Of a stretch of DNA of 64,000 nucleotides, positions 18,948 through 27,713 are shown piece after piece. The notes beneath the pieces were generated by a model that was not told the origin of the DNA, did no database searches, and saw only the letters and a program-made list of their open reading frames with translations. The translations under genes were made by a program, and so were the position numbers. The DNA comes from Prescottella defluvii (GTDB lineage: Bacteria; Actinomycetota; Actinomycetes; Mycobacteriales; Mycobacteriaceae). The first letter of the stretch is position 1. Each line of letters begins with the position of its first letter. The stretch is taken from NCBI GenBank assembly GCA_029690005.1, contig CP121458.1, positions 868,001 to 932,000 of the forward strand. The letters are read 5' to 3'.

Positions 18948-19760
18948 GTCGAAGTTCCCCAAGTCGTCGAGGATCCCGAGCCGCTGCATCACCCGGGTGA
19001 GGATCGCGCCCTGTGCGGGGTCCGGGATCACGTCGGCGATCGGCATGGCGGGCTTACTGCCGGGACGGATCTCGGACTGCCAGTGTTCGAGAACTCCGGA
19101 GTCGACCAAGAGGACCTGGACGGCATCCTGCATTGCCTCCGAGAGTGATTCGATCTCGTCGGCGCATTCCTTCGGGCTATGTCCACGGATCGCGGCGAAT
19201 CTGCGGTACAGCGCCACGATCCGTTCGCGAGACTGTGGATCGGAGAATAGGCGCGTCGCGGATGCGAAGAACTCTTCGGGGGCCGACCCGGAGATCGCGA
19301 CCAGTTCCCAGGCATCCCGCTCGCGCTCGAACTCGGCCCGCACCGCCGGATCGGCTTCGGCGGTGATCAGTTCGGCGAAGACCAGCGCGAGACCCGACGG
19401 GAGCGGCGACACCGGCCGGCCGGCGCGGTGGTCGTCGAGCATCTGCTGCAGTCGGGCTCGCTTCGCCGCGAGAACGCGTTGCTCGGCATCGAGGGTGTCG
19501 ACCAGTGCTGTGAGATCGGCCTCGAGGTCGTCGGCGGCTGCGCTGTCGGTCGTCGCGGACACGATCGACGAGACCGAGCCGAGGGGTACCCCGGCCCCGG
19601 CGAGCCATCGCACCCGCATGAGCCGCACCAGATCCGCAAGGTTGTATTCGCGGTACCCGTTGGCCAGCCGCCGGGGTTCGTCGAGCAGGCCGAGCCGGTG
19701 GTAGTGACGGATCGTGCGCGGCGTGGTGCCGGCCGCCTGTGCGATGTCGCTGATACGCAT
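18948..19760 (-). CDS. MerR-family regulator (3' end fused to next gene)
   Basis: The N-terminal winged HTH reads MRISDIAQAAGTTPRTIRHYHRLGLLDEPRR, followed by a coiled dimerisation helix (DALDAEQRVLAAKRARLQQMLDDHRAG) and an all-helical C-terminal part of about 170 residues, as in TipAL-like or MerR regulators with ligand domains. It starts at ATG 19760 and is probably leaderless. After LGILDDLGNFD (about 18948) the frame runs on into the downstream membrane protein without a proper stop, so the true end is not visible. It lies just downstream of a glutamine synthetase gene on the same strand but has its own promoter. Confidence 0.82.
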
Positions 19761-19766
19761 AGCCTC

Positions 19767-19797
19767 AGGATGAACTATGACGTTGCGTCATAGTCAA
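19767..19797 (-). promoter_or_regulatory. MerR-type promoter with 19-bp spacer and palindrome
   Basis: On the minus strand TTGACT (19797-19792), a 19-bp spacer, CATCCT (19772-19767), 6 nt, ATG. The spacer region holds a perfect 21-bp palindrome with 9-bp arms, ACTATGACG-TTG-CGTCATAGT (19774-19794). A lengthened spacer with a centred dyad is the hallmark of MerR-activated promoters, here most likely autoregulatory. Confidence 0.85.
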
Positions 19798-19806
19798 GCG
19801 GTGAAA

Positions 19807-21179
19807 TCAGAACGCCCACCGCAGTGCCGCGGCGATCTCCTCGTCCGTCGAGTTCGCGAACCGTGCGATCTCCGCGCGGTGGACGTCGACGATGGTGGCC
19901 GACAGCTCCGTACCGAACGACTCGGTGAGTATGGTGTCGGCCTCGAAGGCGTCGGTGGCCTCGGCGAGTGAGCTTGGCAGACGGTCGATTCCGCGACGTC
20001 TGCGTTCCTCGTCGGTGAGCGACGCCGGGTCGACGTCCACGAGGTCCGGCAGTGCGGCGCCTGCGCGCATGCCCGCGAGGCCGGCGAAAAGTAGCGCGCC
20101 GATGCACAGGTAGGGGTTGGCCGACAGGTCCAGCACCTTGACCTCGAGATTGGCGGCCCGCTCTTCTTCTCCCCGCTGCCCGTCACCAAACGCAGTGCGG
20201 TTTCCCGGTTCTCGTGTCCGCATGCCCGGAACGGCGCCGACCACTGGCCCGGCACCAGTCGCAGATAGCTCGCCACCGACGCCGCTCCCACCGCGAGCAG
20301 TCCCGGCAGGTGGTCGAGGATGCCTCTGGCGAAGGCCTCCGCCGTCGCCGTCAGCCCGCACGGGCCGTCGCCACCGCTGTGCAGGTTCCGGCCCTCGCGC
20401 CACAGCGACAGGTGGACGTGTCCGCCGTTCCCGACGCCGTCCGCAGTCACCTTGGGGGAGAACGACACCCGCATGTCGTGGCGGAGAGTCACGGCGCGAA
20501 TGGTCTCGCGTACGAGCACGAACGTGTCGGCGGCGCCGAGCGGGTCTTCGGCGGCCACCGACAGTTCGAACTGCCCGGACGCGTACTCGGGGTGGATCTG
20601 CTCCACCCGGACGCCCTGCTGTCGCAGCGCGGTCACCAACTCGGCCAGGTAGTCCGACTTCTCGACCACTCTCGTATATCCGTACGCCGGCCCGCGTGTT
20701 GCGGGGACGAAGTCGTCGGCGTCGTGCCCGACGACCCATTCGGTCTCGATCGCAGCCTTCGCGGTCAGCCCCTCGTCGGCGAGCAGCGCGACGGCCAGGC
20801 GGACGACCCCGCGGGCATCCTGCGGGTGCAGGTCCCCGTCCTGCGTGTAGCGGTCGACGGGTGCCCACGCCCAGCCCGGCTGCGCGGCGAGCACCGTCAG
20901 CCGCCCCAGATCCGGGATCAGTCGCAGGTCGCCGACCGGGCCCCCGGCGTAGCGGCCGGCGACGATCGTGTCGTCGGGGGTGAACGCGTCGAACACCGGC
21001 GATGCCCCCACACCCCACGCGGCGGCGTGTTCGAGGCGGTCGATCGGGACGGCCTTCGTGCGCACCACGCCGCTGTTGTCGACCCACGGCAGCGCGATCG
21101 CGACGACGCCGCGCTCGGCGAGGTCGCGGGTCAGCCGCGCGGCCTCGAGCGCCCGAGCTTCGCGTTCGTGCCGATCCAT
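19807..21179 (-). CDS. glutamine synthetase-like ligase, FluG/NodGS C-half type (frame break)
   Basis: GS-fold ATP-dependent ligase joining ammonia or an amine to a gamma-carboxylate. Active-site segments are seen: EQIHPEYASGQFELS, NGGHVHLSLW, and RACGHENRETALRLVTGS. The frame breaks near 20175 at a G4 run; one base restores GEEERAANLEVKVLDLSANPYLCIGALL and the normal C-terminus, about 458 residues. The late Arg/adenylylation-loop pattern of housekeeping GlnA is absent, so a specialised substrate is likely. It is divergent (35 bp) from an amidohydrolase; these two domains are fused in fungal FluG and plant NodGS. Confidence 0.85.
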
Positions 21180-21214
21180 CGCATCTCCCTCACGCGGGCC
21201 CGGTCAGCGGCAGA

Positions 21215-22398
21215 ATGGCGGGTGTGGCGCCTTTCCCAGACGATACGCCGCGGCACTCGGGCGGAGATTCGATTGCGGAGATGGTCGACGCGCTGCCCCT
21301 CGTCGACCACCACTGCCACGGTGTCGTGCGCGAAACCCTCGATCGAACGGCCTTCGAATCGCTGCTGTGCGAGGCCGACGGGCCCGGGCCGTGGCACGGC
21401 ACCCTGTCGACACCCAGGTCGGATTCACGGTGCGCCGGCTGTGCGCCCCGGTCCTCGGCCTCCCGCCGCACGTCGGCCCGGACGAATACCTCGAACGACG
21501 CGTCGAACTCGGCACCGACGAGGTGACCCGGCGCCTGCTGCGGGAGACCGGAATATCCGAATTCCTCGTCGACACAGGGTTTCTGCGTGACCGGTTGACG
21601 ACGCCGGACCAGCTGGCGGCGTACTCCGGGGCGCGTGCGCACGAGGTGGTGCGGCTCGAGCCGATCGCCGAGGAGGTGATCGCCGTGCGCGGGGCCGGCA
21701 CCTTCGCGGACGCGTGCCGCGGCAGGCTGGCCGACGCATCCCGCACCGCGATCGCCTTCAAATCCGTTGCGGCCTACCGGGTCGGTCTCGATCTGGCGCC
21801 GGAGCGCCCGTCCGATGCCGCCGTGTTCACCGCGGCGGCGCGGTGGGCGTCGGAGATCGCCGCCGGGGGACCGGTGCGGTTGGCCGACGAGACCCTGATC
21901 CGCTTCCTGATCTGGACGGCCGTGGACCTCGGCCTGCCGATCCAGTTCCATGTCGGCTACGGCGACGCGGACACCGACCTGGCACGCGCCGACCCGCTGC
22001 TGCTGACGCCCCTGCTGCGGGCCACCGCGGGCCGCGGGGTTCCGGTCATGCTGCTGCACAGCTACCCCTTCCAGAGGCACGCCGGCTACCTCGCGCAGGT
22101 GTTCGACCAAGTGTTCGTCGACGTCGGTCTCGCGATGCAGAACGTCGGCGGTGGCGGAGCGATCCGCGTCCTCGCGGAGCTCCTGGAGCTCGCGCCGTTC
22201 GGGTCGGTGCTCTTCTCGACGGACGGCTGCGGCCTCCCGGAGTTGTTCCACGTCGCCACCGTGCAGTTCCGGACTGCACTGGCCAAGCTCCTCGAAAAGG
22301 AAGTGGGACAGGGAAAGTGGTCGAGGGATGACGCCGAGCGGGCCGCGCGGATGATCGCCGGTGACAACGCACGTCGCGCCTACCGGCTCGCAGCCTGA
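21215..22398 (+). CDS. amidohydrolase, FluG/NodGS N-half type (frame break)
   Basis: TIM-barrel metal-dependent amidohydrolase (Amidohydro_2). The metal motif LPLVDHHCHGV lies near residue 32; later metal or active-site segments are QFHVGYGDAD, MLLHSYPFQRHAGYLA and VLFSTDG. One base missing near 21405 joins the first 65 residues to the remainder (DTQVGFTVRRLCAPVLGL), giving about 394 residues. ATG 21215 is the only start that keeps the N-terminus. Its divergent neighbour is the GS-like ligase, so the pair probably opposes or completes the metabolism of one gamma-glutamyl or related amide compound. Confidence 0.83.
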
Positions 22399-22406
22399 CG
22401 CCTGGC

Positions 22407-23003
22407 TCAGCCGCTGAGCGCACCCGCGCGAGCCGCGGCGACTGCGCCGGCAGCGGCCCGATCGCCCACGGCGGCGTCGACGGGCATGTCCGCCACGAGA
22501 AGTCGGTAGTAGATCGGCGCGGCGACGGCGGCGAGCAGGTCTGCGGGCGACACGTCGGCGGGGATCTCTCCGCGCTGGACGCCGCGTTGGACGATGACGT
22601 CTGCGAGGGCGTACCGCTTGGCATAGAAGGTGCGCTTGAACTCGGCGATCTCCGGCGTACGCACGGCGTCCGAGAACAGTGTCCGCACGAGCGTCCGTCC
22701 CGGGTTGTTGGTGACGAGGTCGACGATCGACCGAGCCATCGCGCGGAGGTCGGACTCGAGCGATCCGGTGTCGGGTATCGGGACCGTGATCTCCGAGAGG
22801 TCGACCACGGCCTCGGTGACAAGTTGCGTCAACGTTCCCCAGCGCCGATAGATCGTCGTTTTGTGTACGCCGGAACGGGTTGCCACGTCCTCGATCGTCG
22901 TTGCCGCGAATCCCCGCTCCGCCAGTTCGGACAGCACCGCCTCGAACACGGCGTCACGGACGCGGGCACTTCGCCCGCCGGGGCGCTGGGAAGGCGAACT
23001 CAC
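22407..23003 (-). CDS. TetR-family repressor (SGVHKTT recognition helix)
   Basis: A 198-residue TetR regulator from GTG 23003. The DNA-binding domain spans residues 12-58 with TTIEDVATRSGVHKTTIYRRW; the C-terminal domain is of the type with PDTGSLESDLRAM and NNPGRTLVRTLFSDA. It is divergent from the alpha/beta hydrolase at 23106. Two copies of the dyad GCAAC-N5-GTTGC lie in the 102-bp gap and are very likely its operators. The second TetR at 27025 has nearly the same recognition helix and the same dyad upstream. Confidence 0.88.
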   Translation of the reverse strand: MSSPSQRPGGRSARVRDAVFEAVLSELAERGFAATTIEDVATRSGVHKTTIYRRWGTLTQLVTEAVVDLSEITVPIPDTGSLESDLRAMARSIVDLVTNNPGRTLVRTLFSDAVRTPEIAEFKRTFYAKRYALADVIVQRGVQRGEIPADVSPADLLAAVAAPIYYRLLVADMPVDAAVGDRAAAGAVAAARAGALSG

Positions 23004-23017
23004 GCCGGGAATCTTAT

Positions 23018-23034
23018 CGCAACTCTCCGTTGCG
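23018..23034. promoter_or_regulatory. TetR operator copy 1, CGCAAC-N5-GTTGCG
   Basis: Perfect inverted repeat CGCAACTCTCCGTTGCG, 15 bp upstream of the TetR start. Confidence 0.72.
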
Positions 23035-23066
23035 TTAACCGTCGGCACGTGCTTGACTGCGCTAAT

Positions 23067-23081
23067 GCAACTCAGTGTTGC
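23067..23081. promoter_or_regulatory. TetR operator copy 2, GCAAC-N5-GTTGC
   Basis: GCAACTCAGTGTTGC, same half-sites and spacing as copy 1, centred 48 bp from it and just upstream of the hydrolase ribosome site. Confidence 0.72.
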
Positions 23082-23105
23082 GTTTATGGATTTTGAGGAG
23101 ACGTC

Positions 23106-24164
23106 ATGTCGTACGAATTTCCGGTCGACCATCGCGCGCTCATCGAGGAGCGCACCGGGCAGTTCCTGAGCTTCGGGCTTCCGCGCGAGGATCTGGACGA
23201 ACTGCGCGGTTCGATCGACTCCGTCTGGGCGGACGTACCGGGTGGCTGGACGTACGAGTGGTCTCGACTGGCGGCGAAATACGCGGCGGAGGGGGACCAT
23301 CTGTTGTCGTCGATGGTGTACGGGATCGCGAAGTTCCCGGTCCTGGCCAACGAGTCGCGCCGGCGGGCACTGCAGGACCAGGTTGTCCAGTACGTAGCTG
23401 CCTCGCCGGGATTCGGGGTCGAGTTCGAGCGCCGGACCCTCGCGCTGCCGTATCGCGGTGGCGTCGTTCGGGTTCCGGTCCACCTGCTCGCGAACGATCG
23501 GGCGTACGCGAAGGCGCCGGTGCTCCTGCTCAGCGGCGGGGTCGACGGGTGGAAGATGGACATGCACCCGCTCGCCGTTGCCTTCGCGCGCAACGCGGGT
23601 GTGACGGTTCTCGCGTTCGACCAGCCGGGAACCGGTGAATCCCCCGTTCCGCTGGATGGATTCGCGGATGAAGTGATCGACGGTTTGATTGCCGCTGCGC
23701 GCGAACTCGGCGACGGGCGCGTCGCGCACCTGGGGGTGTCCTTCGGCGGTAATTTCGCGGTCCGGTCCGGTCTGACCGGGGCTGTCGACGCGGCGGTCAA
23801 CATCGGCGCTCCCGTCCAAGCGGCGTTCGGGCAGGAGAACCTCGATCGCCTGCTTTACGGCATGGCCGACATCGTCGGGAACGCATTCGGATTCGACGGT
23901 CCGCCTACCCGTGAGCGACTGATCGAGGCAGCGAGGGTATTCGAGCGCGGCGAGCTGCTCGAGCGCGGCGACAACGCCCCGATGCTGGTGATCAACGGCG
24001 CCGACGACGTTCATGTCCCTCTGGACGACACCCTCGTGTTCGACGGGCGCCCCGAGACCGAGGTGCACGTGATTCCCGGCGCCGGACACTGCGCAGTGGC
24101 CAAGCTGCCCGAAGTGATTCCGCTCGTCACCGACTGGCTGACCGCACAGCTCCCGCGTAGGTGA
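23106..24164 (+). CDS. alpha/beta hydrolase, FrsA-like (DUF1100-type)
   Basis: A 352-residue serine hydrolase. An N-terminal helical cap (to about residue 110) precedes the alpha/beta core with LLLSGGVDGWKMDMHPLA (oxyanion region), LAFDQPGTGES, the nucleophile elbow HLGVSFGGNFAV, the acid Asp in VINGADDVHVPLDD and the catalytic His in IPGAGHCAV. The substrate is unknown; related enzymes act on esters or C-C bonds. It starts at ATG 23106 with GAGGAG at 23096-23101. Its divergent TetR gene and two operator copies make substrate-induced expression likely. Confidence 0.85.
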   Translation: MSYEFPVDHRALIEERTGQFLSFGLPREDLDELRGSIDSVWADVPGGWTYEWSRLAAKYAAEGDHLLSSMVYGIAKFPVLANESRRRALQDQVVQYVAASPGFGVEFERRTLALPYRGGVVRVPVHLLANDRAYAKAPVLLLSGGVDGWKMDMHPLAVAFARNAGVTVLAFDQPGTGESPVPLDGFADEVIDGLIAAARELGDGRVAHLGVSFGGNFAVRSGLTGAVDAAVNIGAPVQAAFGQENLDRLLYGMADIVGNAFGFDGPPTRERLIEAARVFERGELLERGDNAPMLVINGADDVHVPLDDTLVFDGRPETEVHVIPGAGHCAVAKLPEVIPLVTDWLTAQLPRR

Positions 24165-24218
24165 CACTCCGCGCCGAGCGCCGCGTGATCTAGACCGATT
24201 AGTCCGAAACGCCCGGGA

Positions 24219-24241
24219 ACGTGGGGGTGAGTGACCCACGT
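24219..24241 (+). terminator. short stem-loop with T-rich tail
   Basis: ACGTGGG (24219-24225) pairs with CCCACGT (24235-24241), followed by CTCTTT, downstream of the hydrolase gene. Confidence 0.55.
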
Positions 24242-24311
24242 CTCTTTCGTGGCGTAGTTTCACCCCACGACATGCACGCCGCACCGGCGCGCATCGAGCC
24301 AGGAGCAGCCC

Positions 24312-25933
24312 ATGTTCAGTACGATGAATGATTTACCTCTTTCCGTCGCGCAGTTGCTTCGGCACGGAAGCACCGTCCATGCGGACGCCGAGGTGGTCAC
24401 GTGGACGGAGTCGGGTCCGCGGCGTCGTAGCTACGGCGAGGTCGGCCGCCGGTGTGCGCAATTGGCGCACGCACTGGGTGGTCTCGGTATCACCGGTGAC
24501 GACCGGGTCGCGACGTTCATGTGGAACAACGCCGAGCATCTCGAGGCGTATCTGGCGGTGCCGGCGATGGGTGCGGTGCTGCACACGCTGAACATCCGGC
24601 TGTTCCCGGAGCAGTTGATCCACGTGGCCAACCACGCGGAGGATCGGGTGATCATCGTCGACGCGACGCTGATCCCGCTGCTGGGCCCGCAGTTGGCGCA
24701 GATGAAGACCGTCGAGCACGTGGTCGTGACCGGCGATTCGACGGCCGGCCTCGAGGCCCCGGAGGGCGTGCAGGTGCACACCTACGAGGGGCTGATCGCG
24801 GGGTTGCCGACCGAGTTCGACTGGCCCGAACTCGACGAGCGCTCAGCGGCGGCGATGTGTTACACGTCGGGCACCACGGGTGATCCGAAGGGTGTTGTGT
24901 ACTCGCATCGTTCGATCTACCTGCATTCGATGCAGGTGTGCATGAGCGACGGCCCGAACCTGGCGCAGGGTGATCGGGCGTTGGCGGTGGTGCCGCAGTT
25001 CCACGCGATGTCGTGGGGGATGCCGTACGCGGCGTTCATGATCGGTGCGTCGTTGATCATGCCGGACCGGTTCCTGCAGCCGGCGCCGCTGGCGGAGCTG
25101 ATCGCGTCGGAGCGGCCGACGTTTGCGGCGGCGGTGCCGACGATCTGGCAGGGCCTGCACCTGTATCTCGAGCAGCATCCGCAGGACATCTCGTCGATGC
25201 GGGAGGTCCTCATCGGTGGTGCGGCGGTGCCGCCGGCGTTGATGCACGCGTTCGAGAACGAGCACAACGTGTCGGTGCTCCACGCGTGGGGTATGACCGA
25301 GACGTCCCGGTGGGGTCGGTGGGTCGCCCGCCGGCCGATTCCGTGGGGGAGGAGCGGTGGAAGTACCGCTACACGCAGGGCCGGTTCCCCGCCTCGGTGG
25401 AGGCGCGGTTGATCGACGACGACGGCAACCGGGTGCCGCACGACGGCACCAGCATCGGTGAGCTCGAGGTGCGTGGGCCGTGGATCACCTCGTCGTACTA
25501 CGGCGTGGACGCCCCGGACAAGTTCCGGGACGGCTGGCTGCGCACCGGTGACGTCGGGTCGATCACCCCGGACGGGTACCTGAGCCTGTCCGATCGGACG
25601 AAGGACATCATCAAGTCCGGTGGCGAGTGGATCTCCTCGGTCGACCTCGAGAACGCGGTGATGGGGCATCCGGCCGTCGCCGAGGCCGCGGTGATCGGTG
25701 TCCCGGACGAGAAGTGGGACGAGCGGCCGCTGGTGGCGGTGGTGCTGCGCGAGGGCAGCGACGCCACCCTCGCGGACGTGCGGGACTTCTTGGCCGACAA
25801 GGTCGCCAAGTGGCAGCTGCCGGAGAACTGGGCGGTGATCCAGGAGGTCCCCAAGACCAGTGTCGGCAAGTTCGACAAGAAGCGGCTGCGCGCCGACTTC
25901 CACGACGGGAACCTCGACGTCACCCGGCTGTGA
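24312..25933 (+). CDS. fatty acyl-CoA ligase, FadD-like (frame break)
   Basis: ANL-superfamily acyl-CoA synthetase that adenylates a medium- or long-chain acid and transfers it to CoA. Motifs: MCYTSGTTGDPKGVVYSHRS (P-loop), HAWGMTETS, then GWLRTGDVGSITPDGYLSLSDRTKDIIKSGGEWIS and the catalytic Lys in KTSVGKFDKKRLR. One base missing at the CCC run 25306-25308 splits the protein exactly after MTETS; repaired length is about 540 residues, normal for the family. It starts at ATG 24312 with AGGAGC upstream. The last 14 bp overlap the convergent Nudix gene. Confidence 0.92.
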
Positions 25934-26365
25934 TGCGATGGACCTGCCACGCCGGATCGGGGTCTCCCCGGTCCACGCGCGCAACAGCGCGTCGCTCGCG
26001 GGGAAGAGCGGGCGGGGCAGGTCCGCCGGGTCGGCCCAGACCCATTCCGGGAAGATGTGCGGCTCACCGGGTCCCGTCGGGACGCCGGCGCTCCGCGCAT
26101 GAACGCCGAACACGACGCCGCCCTGCTCCGAGCCGGCGTCCACGACGACGGCGAACGCGGCGGCGTCCGTCGGGTCACCGATCCCGGACTCCTCGAAGCA
26201 CTCCCGGCGGGCCGCGTCCTCGATCGTCTCGCCCGGCTCGAGATGGCCGCCGGGTAGACACCACGTCTCGGGCTCGGCAGGTTTGACTCTGCGGCCCAGC
26301 AGGATTCGTCCGTCGGATCGTTCCACGACGATGCCGACCCCGACCTTGGGGCGTTCGAGGCTCAT
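25920..26365 (-). CDS. Nudix hydrolase (3' frame break)
   Basis: A roughly 148-residue Nudix protein starting MSLERPKVGVGIVVERSDGRILLGRR. The Nudix box GGHLEPGETIEDAARRECFEESGI is a full match (GX5EX7REUXEEXGU), so it should hydrolyse a nucleoside-diphosphate derivative. Read as given, the frame runs on antisense into the ligase gene. One extra C in the C4 run 25966-25969 leads instead to DPDPAWQVHRITAG and a stop at 25920-25922, a natural length. Its ATG overlaps the stop of the LOG-family gene (ATGA), so the two are translationally coupled. Confidence 0.83.
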
Positions 26366-26964
26366 GCGCGTTCGAGGCCCGACTCGCTCGTCGGCCCGCC
26401 GGCCGCCGTCCACTTCGGTACCGGCGGGGCCCACGTCGCCATGGCGGTCCGCACGTCGTCGAGGTCGGTGGCAACCAGCAGCGCGTCCCGTTGGTGTGCG
26501 CCGACGAATCCGGCGTCGACCAGGTGCTCGATCAGTGTGACGAGCGGCTGCCAGAAGCCGTCGGCGGCGAGCAGGAACACCGGCTTGGTGTGCAGCCCGA
26601 GCTGCTGCCAGGTCCAGATCTCGAAGAACTCGTCCAGCGTGCCGGCGCCGCCCGGCAGGACCACGAACGCGTCCGCGAGTGCGGCCATGCGCTGCTTGCG
26701 CTGGTGCATAGACTCGACGACCTCGAGGGACGTCAGGCGCGGATGGGCGATCTCCTTGTCCGCGAGATGTCGTGGGATCACCCCGATCGCCTCGCCGCCA
26801 CCGGCGACCACCGCGTCGGCCACGGCGCCCATCAGTCCCACCCGGCCGCCGCCGTAGACCAGCCCGACACCGGCCGCGGCCAGGTCACGCCCGAAGGCGG
26901 TGGCCGTCCGCAGGTGGGCCGGGTCGTGCCCGGTGGCCGACCCCATGAACGCGGTGATCCTCAT
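26362..26964 (-). CDS. LOG family protein (cytokinin riboside monophosphate phosphoribohydrolase-like)
   Basis: A 200-residue Rossmann-fold protein of the TIGR00730/LOG family. The catalytic signature PGGAGTLDEFFEIWTW is intact, with the preceding VYGGGRVGLMGAVADA and the substrate Arg in MHQRKQRM. Members cleave the N-glycosidic bond of nucleoside 5'-monophosphates such as cytokinin precursors or AMP. It starts at ATG 26964 behind GAGGAG. First gene of a two-gene unit with the Nudix hydrolase, which suggests a nucleotide clean-up role; the gap to the divergent TetR gene contains that regulator's putative operator. Confidence 0.9.
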   Translation of the reverse strand: MRITAFMGSATGHDPAHLRTATAFGRDLAAAGVGLVYGGGRVGLMGAVADAVVAGGGEAIGVIPRHLADKEIAHPRLTSLEVVESMHQRKQRMAALADAFVVLPGGAGTLDEFFEIWTWQQLGLHTKPVFLLAADGFWQPLVTLIEHLVDAGFVGAHQRDALLVATDLDDVRTAMATWAPPVPKWTAAGGPTSESGLERA

Positions 26965-26978
26965 TTCACTCCTCGAAT

Positions 26979-26993
26979 GCAACGCGACGTTGC
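26979..26993. promoter_or_regulatory. TetR operator, GCAAC-N5-GTTGC
   Basis: GCAACGCGACGTTGC lies in the 60-bp gap between the LOG gene and the TetR gene at 27025. Half-sites and spacing equal those at 23018-23034 and 23067-23081. Confidence 0.72.
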
Positions 26994-27024
26994 GTTGCAC
27001 TTTACCGCGTGGCAGGGTCTGGGC

Positions 27025-27615
27025 ATGCCGGTAACCAGTGCCGCCGCGGGGCGAGGCGGCCCCCGCAAGCGTGACCTCGTGCTGCAGACGGTCGTCGACG
27101 AACTCGCGGCGACGCCGTACGCGCAGTTGACGGTCGAACGCATCGCGGAGGCGAGCGGGGTGCACAAGACCACGCTGTACCGGTGGTGGTCGGGCAAGCC
27201 CGAACTGGTCGCCGACGCTCTCGCGACACTGATGGACACGGGGCCGGTGCCCGACACCGGCAGCACCCGCTCCGATCTCGTGGAGTGGCTGACCGGCACC
27301 GTACGCAACTATGCGGGCTCGCCGCTCGGCGTCGCGATGCCCGCGCTCATCAGTGACCTGGCCAGGACGCCCGAGGGCCTCGATGCGTTCCGCGTCGCGT
27401 TCCTCACCGAGCGTCGCGCCAACTGCGCCGAGGTGATCGAGAGGGGAGTGGCACGCGGGGACCTGCCGGCCGATCTCGACGTGGACCTGTTCATGGACAC
27501 GCTCGCGGGCGCGGTGTTCTACCGCCAGGTGGTGACGGGCGCGCGTGTCGACGCCGACACCGCGGAGCGGGTGGTCGACCTGATGCTTCCGGCCGCGCGA
27601 GACGCTCGCCGGTAG
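27025..27615 (+). CDS. TetR-family repressor (second SGVHKTT type)
   Basis: A 196-residue TetR regulator starting MPVTSAAAGRGGPRKRDLV at ATG 27025. The HTH LTVERIAEASGVHKTTLYRWW is nearly identical in its recognition helix to that of the TetR at 22407-23003, and the ligand domain (PDTGSTRSDLVEWL, then LARTPEGLDAFRVAFLTERR) is of the same subfamily. The shared operator dyad upstream fits the shared helix. It probably controls itself and the divergent LOG-Nudix pair. Confidence 0.88.
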   Translation: MPVTSAAAGRGGPRKRDLVLQTVVDELAATPYAQLTVERIAEASGVHKTTLYRWWSGKPELVADALATLMDTGPVPDTGSTRSDLVEWLTGTVRNYAGSPLGVAMPALISDLARTPEGLDAFRVAFLTERRANCAEVIERGVARGDLPADLDVDLFMDTLAGAVFYRQVVTGARVDADTAERVVDLMLPAARDARR

Positions 27616-27713
27616 CGCGTTTGCGCATTCGAATCGAAACCCTGGCGTCGCCGTCGGTATCGAGATTCGTTGCTAGGCTCCACAATGCTGCATCAATCGC
27701 AGAGGAGTCGGTC

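Noticed and set aside
22407-24284. TetR frame extending antisense through the hydrolase gene
   Set aside because: The TetR fold begins at GTG 23003; the extension is the antisense of a well-conserved hydrolase.
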